A stretch of 64,000 nt of DNA from Nostoc edaphicum CCNP1411. Lineage in GTDB: Bacteria > Cyanobacteriota > Cyanobacteriia > Cyanobacteriales > Nostocaceae. The notes under the pieces were generated by a model. It did not search any database. It was not told where the DNA came from and saw only the letters and a program-made list of their open reading frames with translations. This document shows, piece after piece, positions 34,513 to 43,656 of the stretch. The stretch lies in assembly GCF_014023275.1 (NCBI RefSeq), contig NZ_CP054698.1, forward strand, positions 6,161,001 to 6,225,000, written 5' to 3'. The position numbers were made by a program, and so were the translations under genes. Position 1 is the first letter of the stretch; each line of letters opens with the position of its first letter.

Positions 34513-34952
34513 AAGTTGAAAGGCAGATATACTGCGATTTGATTACCTAGTTTTCATCGTAGGTGCTTAATGGAAAATTATACTCCTGCTATAGGTTGAA
34601 GAGGCTCATTCAGAGGGTACAAATCTAACATAAAATTTCACAGTTCCAGAATTTGCTTGCCAGAATTTGTTTGATTTTATATTTTCATTCAAAAACCAAT
34701 CGACGATCGCACCACTAATTTTGTTCCAAATACCATGCCTACAATTGATGCATAAATAAAGTAGTGGTTTTCAAGCAATATCTCTATAGATATAACTAAA
34801 ATAGCTAATTTTATTATGAGAATTATACCTTTAGGCTCACGCAATTTAAACTAAAAAATTTAATACTGAAAAATAGCTTTGTCAGTTTTAAATCTACTTG
34901 TAATCAAAAAATTGCAGTCCAGGAAAAGTAAATAGAGAAAAAACTAAAACCA
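34513..34952. other. AT-rich divergent intergenic region
   Basis: 440 bases with no gene or repeat recognised. It must carry outward promoters for the small charged protein and for the PNPOx-like gene. Runs such as ATAACTAAAATAGCTAATTTTATTATG (34794-34820) are simply AT-rich. Confidence 0.35.
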
Positions 34953-35414
34953 ATGACAACTTCTACAGATCGCAACCAAGAAATTACAAAACTACATGAA
35001 CTAATCCAAGATATTGATTATGGTATGTTTACCACAGTCGATGATGATGGAAGTTTGCATAGTTACCCGATGTCCAGGAGTGGCGAGGTTAATTCTGATG
35101 CTACACTCTGGTTTTTTACCTATGCGGCTTCCCATAAGGTAACTGAGGTTGAACACCATCCGCAGGTCAATGTCAGCTTCTCGTCACCCAATCCGCAGCG
35201 GTTCGTTTCTATCTCAGGTACAGCGCAGCTTGTGAAAGACCGCAACAAGATGCAAGAGCTATGGAAGCCGGAACTTCAAACCTGGTTTCCTAAAGGACTG
35301 GACGAAGCCGATATTGCTTTGCTCAAGGTGAATATTAATCAGGTTAATTATTGGGATAGTGTATCGAGTTTTAAGCCACAAACAATTAGTTTTTTGACCC
35401 CATCACGCCTTTAA
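34953..35414 (+). CDS. pyridoxamine 5'-phosphate oxidase-fold protein (general stress protein 26 type)
   Basis: 153 residues with a split beta-barrel FMN-binding pattern: YGMFTTVDDDGSLHSYPM, then DATLWFFTYAASHKVTEVE, PQVNVSFSSPNPQRFVSISG and a helix with MQELWKPELQTWFPKG. Bacterial relatives bind flavin and are induced by stress; true pyridoxamine oxidase residues are not obvious. It is a cytosolic single domain. The downstream DUF411 gene is on the same strand and might share transcription. Confidence 0.82.
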   Translation: MTTSTDRNQEITKLHELIQDIDYGMFTTVDDDGSLHSYPMSRSGEVNSDATLWFFTYAASHKVTEVEHHPQVNVSFSSPNPQRFVSISGTAQLVKDRNKMQELWKPELQTWFPKGLDEADIALLKVNINQVNYWDSVSSFKPQTISFLTPSRL

Positions 35415-35489
35415 AATATGTAAACTAACGTGAGTTCGCTCGCTATCACCGTCAACATCAAGTGTGGCGGGAGTACCCCGGAGGTTTAC

Positions 35490-36125
35490 ATGGAACACAG
35501 TATAGTTTTGCGTAAAATCGTAGTGTTTTTAAACACAGAGAGACGCAGAATGTTTTTGAATTATTACTGGCAAAAATGGTTACCGCCTATCTTGGTACGT
35601 GCTGCTGTGCGAGTGTTAGTGATGATTTGTCTAACAGCAGGGGTGTTGGGCATTTTGGGAAGTACTGCTCCGATGAGTTATGCTCAACTAGTAAGTACCA
35701 CTACGCCTATCCAGGATAAACAGATACCATTAAAATCAACAGCGCTCAATGCCACTGTATATCACAGTCCTGATTGTAACTGTTGTGGCGGGTGGATTGA
35801 TCACTTAAAGGCACAGGGTTTTAAAGTCACAGACTTTTCTACACCTAACATCGAAACAGTCAAACAAAAGTACAACGTGCCGGATAACTTGTCATCTTGC
35901 CACACAGCAATTGTTAATGGATATGTCATCGAAGGACACGTCCCAGCAGACGACATCAAACGTCTGCTTCAAGAAAAGCCAAATGTTGCTGGTTTATCTG
36001 TTCCTCAAATGCCTGTAGGTACTCCTGGGATGGAGATGGGGAATCGAAAAGATCCGTTTTCTGTGTTTTCCTTTGATCGCAAAGACTCAGTTGCAGTATT
36101 TAATAAGTATGGTGCTGAGTCTTGA
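35490..36125 (+). CDS. exported DUF411 (metal-associated) protein
   Basis: 211 residues from the ATG at 35490, chosen because GGAGGT sits 5 bases upstream. A GTG at 35430 gives 20 more, unlikely residues, and an ATG at 35550 is an alternative. A hydrophobic segment (VLVMICLTAGVLGILG) exports or anchors it. The DUF411 domain follows: TVYHSPDCNCCGGWIDHLKA (the C-x-CC metal-like motif), NLSSCHTAIVNGYVIEGHVP and a final GMEMGNRKDPFSVFSFD. Family members often accompany copper resistance genes; none is adjacent here. Likely periplasmic metal handling, by inference. Confidence 0.85.
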   Translation: MEHSIVLRKIVVFLNTERRRMFLNYYWQKWLPPILVRAAVRVLVMICLTAGVLGILGSTAPMSYAQLVSTTTPIQDKQIPLKSTALNATVYHSPDCNCCGGWIDHLKAQGFKVTDFSTPNIETVKQKYNVPDNLSSCHTAIVNGYVIEGHVPADDIKRLLQEKPNVAGLSVPQMPVGTPGMEMGNRKDPFSVFSFDRKDSVAVFNKYGAES

Positions 36126-36184
36126 GTGAGTTACGAGTGCTGTTAGCGGTAGCGGGGCTAACAGCACTCGTAATTCAGCACTCT

Positions 36185-37153
36185 TCAATGTTTGGAACCA
36201 GATTTGATCAGCTGCGACAAATGATTTAACCATCTCTCAAACCAGAAGACAGATGCGAAAGTTGCAACATTTTGAGAAAGAAGCTCAATTGCATGGTTAC
36301 AATCTTGCAGGCTTTCATCAAGTCCCATTAGATGATATATTTCACGAGCATTGCAAAAGGCATTGAGCGCTTCTGATTCTCGATTAATTTTTTCTAACAC
36401 CAAACCTAAATTAAACCAGGCGTTTGCTTCCCCATTTTGGTCATTGAGATCCATTTTAATCTCTAATGATTGTTGATAAAACTCAAACGCTCTTTGGTAT
36501 TCTCCCAAAGCTTTATAAGCACTGCCCAAACCACTCAAGGCCATAGCTTGGCTATTGCTATCGCTAATGAATTTTGCCAGTCCTAACCATTGCTGGTAAA
36601 ACTCAATTGCCAGTTGGTAATTCCCTAATGATTCATAAGTATTGCCCAAACTTCCCAGGCTTATGCATTCTCCAGCCCAATCGCCGATTTTCTTTGTTAT
36701 ACCCAACCACTGTTCATAGAACTCTATCGCTTGCTCATACTTACCCAGGTATTCATAAGTATTACCTAAACTTCCCAAGCAAATACCTTCCCCAGTGCGA
36801 TCGCCTATTTTCCTGGTGATACTCAACCACTGGTGATAAAATTCAATCGCTCGCTGGTATTTGCCCAGTGATTGGTAAGCGTTACCCAACCCAGATAAAG
36901 ATTTGGCAACGCCTGCGTGATCGCCTGTTTCTCTAGCTATATCCAACCACTGCTGATAAAACTCAATTGCTAGATGGTACTCGCCTCGTGAGTAGTAAGC
37001 ATTGCCCAAACTTGCTAAAGAAATGACTTCTCTATTGCGTTGGCTTTGCCCGCCGTAGGCATCGCCTGTTTCTCTAGCTTTTTCTAAGCACTGTTCTTCA
37101 AACTCAATGGACTCAATGTTATTTAGGCTCCCGAATCTAATTACTTCTGTCAT
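36185..37153 (-). CDS. tetratricopeptide repeat protein
   Basis: 322 residues made of about six near-identical 40-residue TPR units (GD-x-G-E-x-x-SLGSLGNTYESLG, then Y-QLAIEFYQQWLGI). The DNA repeats with a 120-base period. TPR stacks bind other proteins; no enzymatic domain is fused, so it is likely a scaffold. The final 60 residues leave the pattern (NHAIELLSQNVATFASVFW). The first unit contains a 30-base interspersed palindrome read as AYGGQSQRN, which lengthens the loop between two helices. The high internal repetition suggests frequent unit gain and loss. Confidence 0.88.
   Translation of the reverse strand: MTEVIRFGSLNNIESIEFEEQCLEKARETGDAYGGQSQRNREVISLASLGNAYYSRGEYHLAIEFYQQWLDIARETGDHAGVAKSLSGLGNAYQSLGKYQRAIEFYHQWLSITRKIGDRTGEGICLGSLGNTYEYLGKYEQAIEFYEQWLGITKKIGDWAGECISLGSLGNTYESLGNYQLAIEFYQQWLGLAKFISDSNSQAMALSGLGSAYKALGEYQRAFEFYQQSLEIKMDLNDQNGEANAWFNLGLVLEKINRESEALNAFCNAREIYHLMGLDESLQDCNHAIELLSQNVATFASVFWFERWLNHLSQLIKSGSKH
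37037..37066. repeat. interspersed palindrome inside the TPR gene
   Basis: The 30-bp sequence beginning GCGTTGGCTTTGCCCGCC and ending GTAGGCATCGCC belongs to the same family as copies at about 21659 and 63288. Its length is a multiple of three, so the TPR frame is preserved with ten extra codons. Confidence 0.65.
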
Positions 37154-37934
37154 TTTCTATAGAAAACGAAATTTTTGGTTAATAAGCTGTCGATTATACA
37201 ATTTTCTGTGACTTCAGCACAGGATAAGTGCAACTTATGGCTGCAACTTCTTTCAAAATCTAGAAATTGTTCTTCAAAAACTTTCTTTTATACACAGTCA
37301 GGGCTGTGTATAAAAGAATTTTATTTATATTCTTTCAAATAAAAAAATACTCAATTACTTTTTGTGGAGTTGGCGTTTCACCCGTAGCTAAAAGCGGGCT
37401 TTCCAACCCACCCCACAAGATTGGATAATTTATTTGTTGGAAGTCTCTGAGTAACAAGCCTATTAAATATAGTATGGTATAAAATTTTGACTACTGTTTG
37501 TTTTATACCAATTTTTTTGTGAAGCTGTATATAATTCACCTCCCGGCTATCGCCGTCCCCCCAAGGCATCGCTACGGTGTACACACAAGTCCTAAAAACC
37601 TAGCTTGATAAGACTTTCCTCGTTCCCAGTCTCCGACTGGGAATGCATTCATTGAGTCAGAGACTCAATGCCAGATTGGAGGCAGAGCCTCCACGAGGAG
37701 CATTCCCATGTAGAACATGGGAACGAGATAAAAACGAGGTAAATGAGATAAACGAGAGAAGAATGGAAAATCAAGCTTTTTTCGACTTGTGTGTACACCG
37801 TAGCCAAGGCATCGGGGGGAAACAATAAATCTAGTTCCCTCTCCTTTGCAAGGGGAGGGTTAGGGTGGGGTAAAACCTTGGTTAATCTAGCTATTTCAGA
37901 CTTGTGCGCACACCGTAGCGATGCCTTGGGGGGA
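37154..37934. other. repeat-packed intergenic region
   Basis: 781 bases with no convincing gene. Contents in order: a shortened MITE relic with TTGGATAATTTATTTGTTGG (about 37421); one arm of a long repeat (about 37556-37594); a chain of hairpins (TTCCCAGTCTCCGACTGGGAA, ATTGAGTCAGAGACTCAAT, GGAGGCAGAGCCTCC, TCCCATG..CATGGGA; 37623-37727); a second copy of the arm (about 37783-37820); a GGGGAGGGTTAGGGTGGGG run; and an inverted third copy (37897-37934) touching the cobL stop. Confidence 0.65.
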
Positions 37935-37938
37935 CTAA
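37556..37938. repeat. three copies of a CTTGTG(T/C)(G)CACACCGTAGC arm flanking a hairpin cluster
   Basis: The sequence GACTTGTGTGTACACCGTAG or a close variant, with GATGCCTTGGGGGG beside it, occurs once inverted (37556-37594) and twice direct (about 37783-37820, 37897-37934). The outer pair bounds about 380 bp like terminal inverted repeats of a composite non-coding element. Confidence 0.55.
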
Positions 37939-39164
37939 AGGGGGGTATCGTTTTCAGACTTTACAACTACCCATTGCGTTACAGGCGCCATTGCTCGCCA
38001 GCCCAAAAATTTACCAATAGGTTCCGCCCGCTGAATAGCAATACGAGTTAAATCGCCACCGACTCGTTTATGCCATTGAAATAAAGTTTGCTCACCCTCT
38101 ACCGTCACAACATTTGCCACCAAACGTCCACCCGGACGTAGCGCTTCCCAGCAAACATCAAAAAGTCCCATTGCTGTCACCCCACCACCAATAAAGATGG
38201 CATCTGGTGCTGACAAGTCTTTCAGAACATGGGGCGCTTTACCTTCAATGATTTGCAGATTGGGAGTACCAAGAGTGGCAGCATTATCAGCAATATATAG
38301 TAGTCTAGAGGAGTTTTGTTCGATCGCGATCGCTCGACACCGAGCATGGCTCCGCATCCATTCGATAGAAATTGAACCGCAACCCGCGCCAACATCCCAC
38401 AATAATCCTCCCGGTGTGGGAGCCAAAGCTGCTAGGGTAACTGCTCTAACTTCACGCTTAGTTAACTGTCCATCGTGATGGTAGGCGTTATCTGGTAATC
38501 CTGGTAATCTTGGCAAAGGAATAACCCCAGGATCAGGAATACAATAAACTGCGATCGCATTCAAAGCCGCAACTTCAGTTTCACTCCAAGATGCAGCCGT
38601 CCCTTCCACAATTCTTTCATGAGTGCCGCCCATGCGCTCCAATACGGTGATTGTACTGCCACCGTAGCCGCGATTTGTCAAAATTTCGGCAACAATGGCG
38701 GGTGTGTTTTTCCCTTCACTCAAAATCAACAACCGCGCTTTTGGATAAATGTAGGGCTGGAGTAGTGAGGATGGACGACCATTCAAACTTAAGGTTTCCA
38801 CCTCCGTTAAAGACCATCCCACCCTGGCACAGGCGAGGCTGAAGGCTGAAGGTGCGGGAATAATCGTCATTTCAGAGACGGGAATTCGCCGTATCAAGGT
38901 GACACCAATGCCGTAACACATCGGATCGCCACTGGCTAGTACGCAGATTGACTGACCCCGACGCTGGATGATTTCCTCTACAGAGGTGCTAATAGGGGAT
39001 GTCCAGACTAGTTTTTCACGTTGGTCATCTTTAGGGAGCATTGCTAAATGGCGATCGCCTCCCACAATTACTTTAGCTTGAGTGATTAGGGAAAGAGCGA
39101 TCGCGCTTAATCCCTGTAATCCATCTTCCCCAATGCCGACGATAGAAAGCCATTTCTCTGTCAT
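37935..39164 (-). CDS. cobL: precorrin-6Y C5,15-methyltransferase (decarboxylating), CbiE-CbiT fusion
   Basis: 409 residues. The N-terminal CbiE-type tetrapyrrole methylase (about 1-205) has WLSIVGIGEDGLQGL, VLASGDPMCYGIG and IIPAPSAFSLACARVGW. The C-terminal CbiT-type domain (about 225-400) has LTKREVRAVTLAAL, the SAM loop LLWDVGAGCGSISIEW and IFIGGGVT. It adds two methyl groups and removes a carboxylate during corrin ring synthesis for vitamin B12. It is a single gene with no cob neighbours here. The last residues (NDTPL) and stop lie at the edge of a repeat, which may have altered the C-terminus. Confidence 0.93.
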   Translation of the reverse strand: MTEKWLSIVGIGEDGLQGLSAIALSLITQAKVIVGGDRHLAMLPKDDQREKLVWTSPISTSVEEIIQRRGQSICVLASGDPMCYGIGVTLIRRIPVSEMTIIPAPSAFSLACARVGWSLTEVETLSLNGRPSSLLQPYIYPKARLLILSEGKNTPAIVAEILTNRGYGGSTITVLERMGGTHERIVEGTAASWSETEVAALNAIAVYCIPDPGVIPLPRLPGLPDNAYHHDGQLTKREVRAVTLAALAPTPGGLLWDVGAGCGSISIEWMRSHARCRAIAIEQNSSRLLYIADNAATLGTPNLQIIEGKAPHVLKDLSAPDAIFIGGGVTAMGLFDVCWEALRPGGRLVANVVTVEGEQTLFQWHKRVGGDLTRIAIQRAEPIGKFLGWRAMAPVTQWVVVKSENDTPL

Positions 39165-39269
39165 GCTAATTCATGATTAATAACTAATATTTGACGCTAA
39201 TTCTAATTCTGAATTATTCCGTCAATTTTGGTAGAATATAGTTCATAGTGCTGGATTGAGGATAACAGA

Positions 39270-39479
39270 ATGAACTCACTCCCAGAAATAGAAGCTGCTA
39301 TTCTGCAACTGTCTGAAGATGAAATGCGGGATTTATCAAACTGGCTTCAAGAATATCTCAATGATGCCTGGGACAAGCAAATTGAAGCAGATGCAAAATC
39401 TGGTAGATTGGATCAGTTAATCCAACGTGCAAAGGCAGATATTCAAGCTAATCAGGTAAAACCGTTAGAGGTTGTTTGA
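39270..39479 (+). CDS. small antitoxin-like protein (addiction-module component type), no toxin next to it
   Basis: 69 residues, helical and acidic: IEAAILQLSEDEMRDLSNWL, then a linker and DAKSGRLDQLIQRAKADIQA. The GRLDQLI..A..D.. pattern with GxLD and a following helix is common in antitoxins whose toxins are RelE/ParE-like. Normally the toxin gene follows within a few bases; here the next 320 bases are repeats. The ATG is preceded by a purine-rich GAGGATAACAG. It is either an orphan antitoxin or a regulator. Confidence 0.6.
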   Translation: MNSLPEIEAAILQLSEDEMRDLSNWLQEYLNDAWDKQIEADAKSGRLDQLIQRAKADIQANQVKPLEVV

Positions 39480-39509
39480 AAAGTTTTTCGTTGTGACTTT
39501 AAGCACTTT

Positions 39510-39590
39510 TAGATCCCCCCTAACCCCCCTTAAAAAGGGGGGAAACAGAATCAAAGTCCCCCTTTTGAAGGGGGATTTAGGGGGATATAA
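39510..39590. repeat. C/G-tract palindromic repeat (same family as inside pbpC)
   Basis: Two hairpin-forming halves, ATCCCCCCTAACCCCCCTTA with AAGGGGGG and CCCCCTTTTGAAGGGGGA with TTAGGGGGAT. It is the extragenic relative of the copy translated in pbpC at 8821-8885. Confidence 0.75.
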
Positions 39591-39742
39591 AATTTTTGTT
39601 CCCGACAAGAGGACTTTTCAAATATCCTCTTATGCTGCACTTTCAAATAATATTGCTATTTCAACCTTTACGAACTTTAAAAATAGTGAACAGTCAATAG
39701 TTACTAGTCTTACCTAGTACAATGTTTAAGCTAGTTTTGAGA

Positions 39743-39776
39743 GTTCATAGTAAGGACTTTAGTCCTTACTATGAAC
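39743..39776. terminator. 16-bp perfect hairpin downstream of ispH
   Basis: GTTCATAGTAAGGACT and its exact complement AGTCCTTACTATGAAC are separated by two bases. It lies 26 bases beyond the ispH stop (minus strand) and after the antitoxin gene (plus strand). There is no clear U-run, so it may act as a transcript-end stabiliser or terminator. Confidence 0.5.
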
Positions 39777-39801
39777 TTATATACTTGATAATTGATCACC
39801 G

Positions 39802-41010
39802 TTAAACCAGCGCTGCTGTTGCTTTCAAAGCAAAAATCTTCTCAATCACATCTTCTACAACCTTATCTGGCGTAGAAGCACCAGAAGTAACTCCCACAAC
39901 AATTTTTCCATCTGGCAACCAGTTTTCTGTAGTTATTAACTGCCCATTTAATTGCCGATGTTCTATGGAATCTCCTGATTTAATCCGTTCAACAGTATCA
40001 ATATGATAAGAAGGAATTCCCCGCTCAAAAGCAATTTGTTGCAATTGAGTAGTATTGGATGAATTAAACCCACCAATCACTACCATCAAATCTAAATTAT
40101 GTTCCACTAATTCCAACATGGCATCTTGCCGTTCTTGGGTAGCGTCACAAATAGTATTGAAGCTTTGGAAATGCTGATTTAACTCTGTAGGGCCATACTT
40201 TTGCAACATAGTCCGCTCAAAAAGCTTGCCGATTTGCTCAGTTTCACCTTTAAGCATGGTAGTTTGGTTAGCAATACCAACTCTTTCTAAATCTTGATCG
40301 GGGTCAAATCCGGCTGAACAAGCTTTAGCAAATTTTGTCAGAAATTCTTCCCGGTTGCCACCATTAATAATATAGTCAGCAACATATTGCGCTTCTTGCA
40401 AATTCAACACAATTAAATACTTGCCAGCAAAAGAACTAGTAGCAACTGTTTCTTCATGCTTATATTTACCGTGAATTATTGATGTGTAATCGATTTTTTT
40501 GTGCTTTTCTACTGTATTCCAAACTTTAGATACCCAAGGGCAAGTTGTGTCAACAATTTTGCAGCCTTTATCGTGAAGTATCTGCATTTCTTGAACGCTT
40601 GCCCCAAAAGCCGGTAATATGACTACATCGCCAGTTCCCACAACCGAAAAGTCTTTATTCTTGCCTTCAATAGGGATGAATTCTACTTCCATCTCCTGCA
40701 TCCGTTGATTTACAGAAGGGTTGTGGATAATTTCGTTAGTAATCCAGATGTGTTCTTTGGGGAAGTGCTGACGGGTTTCATAGGCCATAGCTACAGCTCG
40801 TTCTACACCCCAGCAAAAGCCAAAGGCTTGTGCTAGTCGGATTGTGACATCACCTCGTTGTAGGATGTAATTGCGATCGCGAATTTCCTGAATCAAGTTA
40901 CTCTGATACTCAGATTGCAACTGGGTAGCAACTTCTGCTTGATGACCAAAACCCTTGCGATTGTAATTTTCTGAATGTTGGAGGCTGCGCTTAAAAGCTT
41001 TTGTATCCAT
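39802..41010 (-). CDS. ispH: 4-hydroxy-3-methylbut-2-enyl diphosphate reductase
   Basis: 402 residues, the longer plant/cyanobacterial type of IspH. Iron-sulfur ligands are in [27 protein letters not shown] and [15 protein letters not shown]. Also visible are [15 protein letters not shown] and the end [20 protein letters not shown]. It performs the last step of the MEP pathway, making IPP and DMAPP for carotenoids, phytol and quinones, using electrons from ferredoxin. The N-terminal 60 residues ([16 protein letters not shown]) are the usual cyanobacterial extension. Cytoplasmic, single-gene unit. Confidence 0.95.
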   Translation of the reverse strand: MDTKAFKRSLQHSENYNRKGFGHQAEVATQLQSEYQSNLIQEIRDRNYILQRGDVTIRLAQAFGFCWGVERAVAMAYETRQHFPKEHIWITNEIIHNPSVNQRMQEMEVEFIPIEGKNKDFSVVGTGDVVILPAFGASVQEMQILHDKGCKIVDTTCPWVSKVWNTVEKHKKIDYTSIIHGKYKHEETVATSSFAGKYLIVLNLQEAQYVADYIINGGNREEFLTKFAKACSAGFDPDQDLERVGIANQTTMLKGETEQIGKLFERTMLQKYGPTELNQHFQSFNTICDATQERQDAMLELVEHNLDLMVVIGGFNSSNTTQLQQIAFERGIPSYHIDTVERIKSGDSIEHRQLNGQLITTENWLPDGKIVVGVTSGASTPDKVVEDVIEKIFALKATAALV

Positions 41011-41147
41011 TAGATTTGTCTACTTAAACCACTATTTCTTATTTTCTCGCGCCCAGACGCGATTTATACAAAGTTGTATTCAAAGATATTACTTCTTTTT
41101 GGACTTTAGCCTTTTTTTCCCGCAGGACGTTGACTCTGGGGTTTTAA

Positions 41148-41268
41148 GGGAACTCCAAAAAATAAATTATCCAATTTTTGGAATCACAACGACTTTTCCT
41201 CCCCCTACTCCCTGCCCCCTGCTCCCCTGCCCTAAAAGCGATGGGATATTTTTTTATTTGGAAGTCCC
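41148..41268. mobile_element. MITE-like element (GGGAACTCCAAA ends), copy overlapping the SGNH gene
   Basis: Ends GGGAACTCCAAAAAATAAAT and, at the right, TTTATTTGGAAGTCCC are imperfect inverted repeats. The inner motifs TTATCCAATTTTTGGAATC and AGCGATGGGATATTTT recur, inverted, in the copy at 53920-54025. A C-rich heptad run separates the halves here. The right end supplies the last codons and stop of the SGNH hydrolase gene. Confidence 0.7.
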
Positions 41269-42087
41269 TAATTCGATGTCGCTATAAATCTGCAATGCAG
41301 AACGCCAAACTATATAGCCTTCAGGACTTAAGTGTAAGCCATCGGTAGTAAATTCCCTGCGGAGATTTCCTTGCTTGTTGGTAAACAGCGGGTATAAATC
41401 GAGAAATTTGACACCTTTTTTGGTAGATATGCTTTGCAACTGCTGATTCAACTTGCGAATGCGACTATTGGCAACAGCCAGAAGTTTTTCTCGTCCTTGC
41501 CAAGTTGCTTCCTCTGCTCCATGTGGCAAAATCGATTGGACAACAATTTGCGCTGTGGGATGAGTCTTTTGCAGGTAACTGATAATTTGCCGTTGATTAT
41601 CCAAAATTACCCTGTCGCTCATCCCCCGAATTAGGTCATTAATGCCAATCATCACAAAAATCACCTCTGGCTGGGTGCGGTCAAATATCTTCAATCTTTT
41701 CAAGAGTCCATTGCTGGTTTCGCCAGAAATTCCTTGATTGAGCCAATTTTTACCTTCGGGTAATAACTCAGGGGGAAACCACAAACTCAGAGAATCTCCC
41801 GCCAGGATAGTTAAATCGGCAGGACGTTGGTCAGCGGCGACCTTGGCTTCTTGCTTGAGGATGTCTACCCACTCTTGATAACTGAGTTGGTGACGGCGAC
41901 CCAAATCAGGTGTAGCAATTTGGGGTGAGTTGTTCAGGTTGATTGGTTCTGGGGATGTTACTATCCCAAAAAAAGCGGACAATCTCTGCTGTTGCCAAAT
42001 TAGCAGGATGACCGCCAACATTAGGATGCCGTTGGTTAACAGCGAGAAAAATGCCCAGATAGGAAAGGTTTTAAGAGAAGTAGACAC
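41254..42087 (-). CDS. membrane-anchored SGNH (GDSL-type) hydrolase
   Basis: 277 residues. The N-terminal membrane anchor (about 10-30: WAFFSLLTNGILMLAVILLI) is followed by a periplasmic SGNH domain. Block I is LAGDSLSLWF (nucleophile Ser), block II NQGISGETSNGLL (Gly), block III VIFVMIGINDLI (Asn) and block V DGLHLSPEGY (Asp/His). It likely hydrolyses esters on lipids or polysaccharide; the substrate is unknown. The C-terminal GTSK and TAA come from the end of a MITE (GGGACTTCCAAATAA on the minus strand), so the original tail was probably different. Start ATG at 42085-42087. Confidence 0.85.
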   Translation of the reverse strand: MSTSLKTFPIWAFFSLLTNGILMLAVILLIWQQQRLSAFFGIVTSPEPINLNNSPQIATPDLGRRHQLSYQEWVDILKQEAKVAADQRPADLTILAGDSLSLWFPPELLPEGKNWLNQGISGETSNGLLKRLKIFDRTQPEVIFVMIGINDLIRGMSDRVILDNQRQIISYLQKTHPTAQIVVQSILPHGAEEATWQGREKLLAVANSRIRKLNQQLQSISTKKGVKFLDLYPLFTNKQGNLRREFTTDGLHLSPEGYIVWRSALQIYSDIELGTSK

Positions 42088-42243
42088 AACTAGCGAAATT
42101 TACCAATTATTTGAATCAAATTTTAACGCTAGCGATCGCAAATGACACACTCTTAAAGTGGGGATTGGGGATTGGGGACTGGGGAAGCAAACAGAAAGTC
42201 CTTTCCTCCTAACTCAGCACTCACCACTCAGCACTCACCACTC

Positions 42244-43656
42244 CTAAGTGGGACGATCGCCAAACTCGGAGTTGTAACCTTCTTCACCATGTTCGTTGAT
42301 ATCTAAACCTTGCAATTCAGCTTCCTCTTTGACTCGTAGCCCGACTGTAGCATCGATAACCTTGAGAATAATCCACGTACCAACACCTGCGATCGCATAA
42401 GCAATGGCAATTGCTACTAGTTCAACTCCCAATTCACCAAAATTACCACGCAACACTCCGTCTTTACCTCCTCCATTGACTTGAGTAGTGGCAAAGACTG
42501 CTGTTAAAATTGCCCCCACTGTACCACCAACACCATGCACAGGAAAGGTATCTAAAGCATCGTCAATTTGTAGCTTGTGCTTGAAACTGATTGCATAGAA
42601 GCAAACAAAGGCGGTGATGAAACCAATTAAAATCGCTGATAGTGGTGTGACAAATCCGGCGGCGGGAGTGATACCCACCAATCCAGCAACGGCTCCTGTA
42701 GCTGCTCCCACGGCGGTTGGTTTACCCCGTAAAATACTCTCCAAAATTAGCCACATTAATGCACCAGCTGCCGCAGCTGTATTCGTAGAGACGAAGGCTG
42801 TTGTTGCCACATTTGTTACTAAGTTACCAGAGGTTCCACTAGCAAGAGTTAGAGCACTCCCAGCGTTGAAGCCGAACCAACCAAACCACAATAAGCCAGC
42901 ACCCAGTAAAATAAACGGAACGTTGTGCGGTGGGCTAAGACGATCAGGATGGGTTTTCCGAGGCCCAAGAACGATCGCTGCTACCAGGGCTGAAACGCCA
43001 GAACTAATGTGAACTACTGTACCACCGGCAAAATCGAGAGCACCCAAGCCACCATACAAACCTAAGAATCCACCTTTTGCCCATACCATGTGGTCTAGAG
43101 GGGCGTAAATAAAAGTTGACCACAATACCACAAACAGACAATAAGCGCGAAAACTCATCCGTTCTGCGATCGCCCCAGAAATTAAAGCTGGGGTGATAAT
43201 GGCAAACATGGCTTGGTAGATCATGAATGCCTGGTGAGGTATCGTTCCAGCATAAGAAAGAACCTCCGGGGGATTTGACCCTTTGAGATAATCGGTTATC
43301 TCTAAGCCGACACCATTCAATCCCAGCCATTGCAATCCACCGATAAACGGTAAACCTGGTGCAAAGGAAAGACTATAACCCCAGAGAATCCAGCTAACTC
43401 CCACGATCGCCATCAACACAAAGCTCATCATCAATGTGTTTAGGATGTTGCGCGATCGCACAAATCCACCATAGAAAAATGCTAATCCTGGTGTCATTAG
43501 CAGCACAAGGGCTGCTGAAATCAGCATAAATGCCGTATCTCCAGTATCAGCAGCAGGTGGAGTAGCGGCTGGTGTTTGGGCAAAAGCATTGCCCATCAGC
43601 GGTACTCCCAAAAACAGTAGAGTGATAGCCCCAATCATCACAACTTTCTTCAACAC
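42244..43656 (-). CDS. amt: ammonium transporter (Amt/Mep/Rh family)
   Basis: 470 residues. A signal-like N-terminus (cut near NAFAQ) is followed by eleven membrane segments. Family marks: ALVLLMTPGLAFFYGGFVR, FVVLWSTFIYAPLDHMVW, DFAGGTVVHISSG (first pore His region) and DDALDTFPVHGVGGTVGAI (second). It imports ammonium across the cytoplasmic membrane. The start is GTG at 43654-43656 with AGGAAG nine bases upstream; ATG at residue 7 is an alternative. A perfect NtcA-type palindrome lies 29 bases before the GTG, suggesting nitrogen control. No glnB-type gene adjoins. Confidence 0.94.
   Translation of the reverse strand: MLKKVVMIGAITLLFLGVPLMGNAFAQTPAATPPAADTGDTAFMLISAALVLLMTPGLAFFYGGFVRSRNILNTLMMSFVLMAIVGVSWILWGYSLSFAPGLPFIGGLQWLGLNGVGLEITDYLKGSNPPEVLSYAGTIPHQAFMIYQAMFAIITPALISGAIAERMSFRAYCLFVVLWSTFIYAPLDHMVWAKGGFLGLYGGLGALDFAGGTVVHISSGVSALVAAIVLGPRKTHPDRLSPPHNVPFILLGAGLLWFGWFGFNAGSALTLASGTSGNLVTNVATTAFVSTNTAAAAGALMWLILESILRGKPTAVGAATGAVAGLVGITPAAGFVTPLSAILIGFITAFVCFYAISFKHKLQIDDALDTFPVHGVGGTVGAILTAVFATTQVNGGGKDGVLRGNFGELGVELVAIAIAYAIAGVGTWIILKVIDATVGLRVKEEAELQGLDINEHGEEGYNSEFGDRPT

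Larger units (their letters stand above)
39480..39801. other. repeat-filled gap after the orphan antitoxin
   Basis: 322 bases holding a C/G-tract palindromic repeat (39510-39590), framed by TTTGAAAAGTTTTT (about 39474) and ACTTTTCAAATATC (about 39614), which could be the ends of a larger MITE-like unit. A 16-bp perfect hairpin follows at 39743. No toxin-like gene is seen on either strand. Confidence 0.5.

Noticed and set aside
39743..39776. Transposon end or operator for ispH
   Set aside because: A perfect hairpin just after the ispH stop is more simply a transcript-end structure; no second copy seen.
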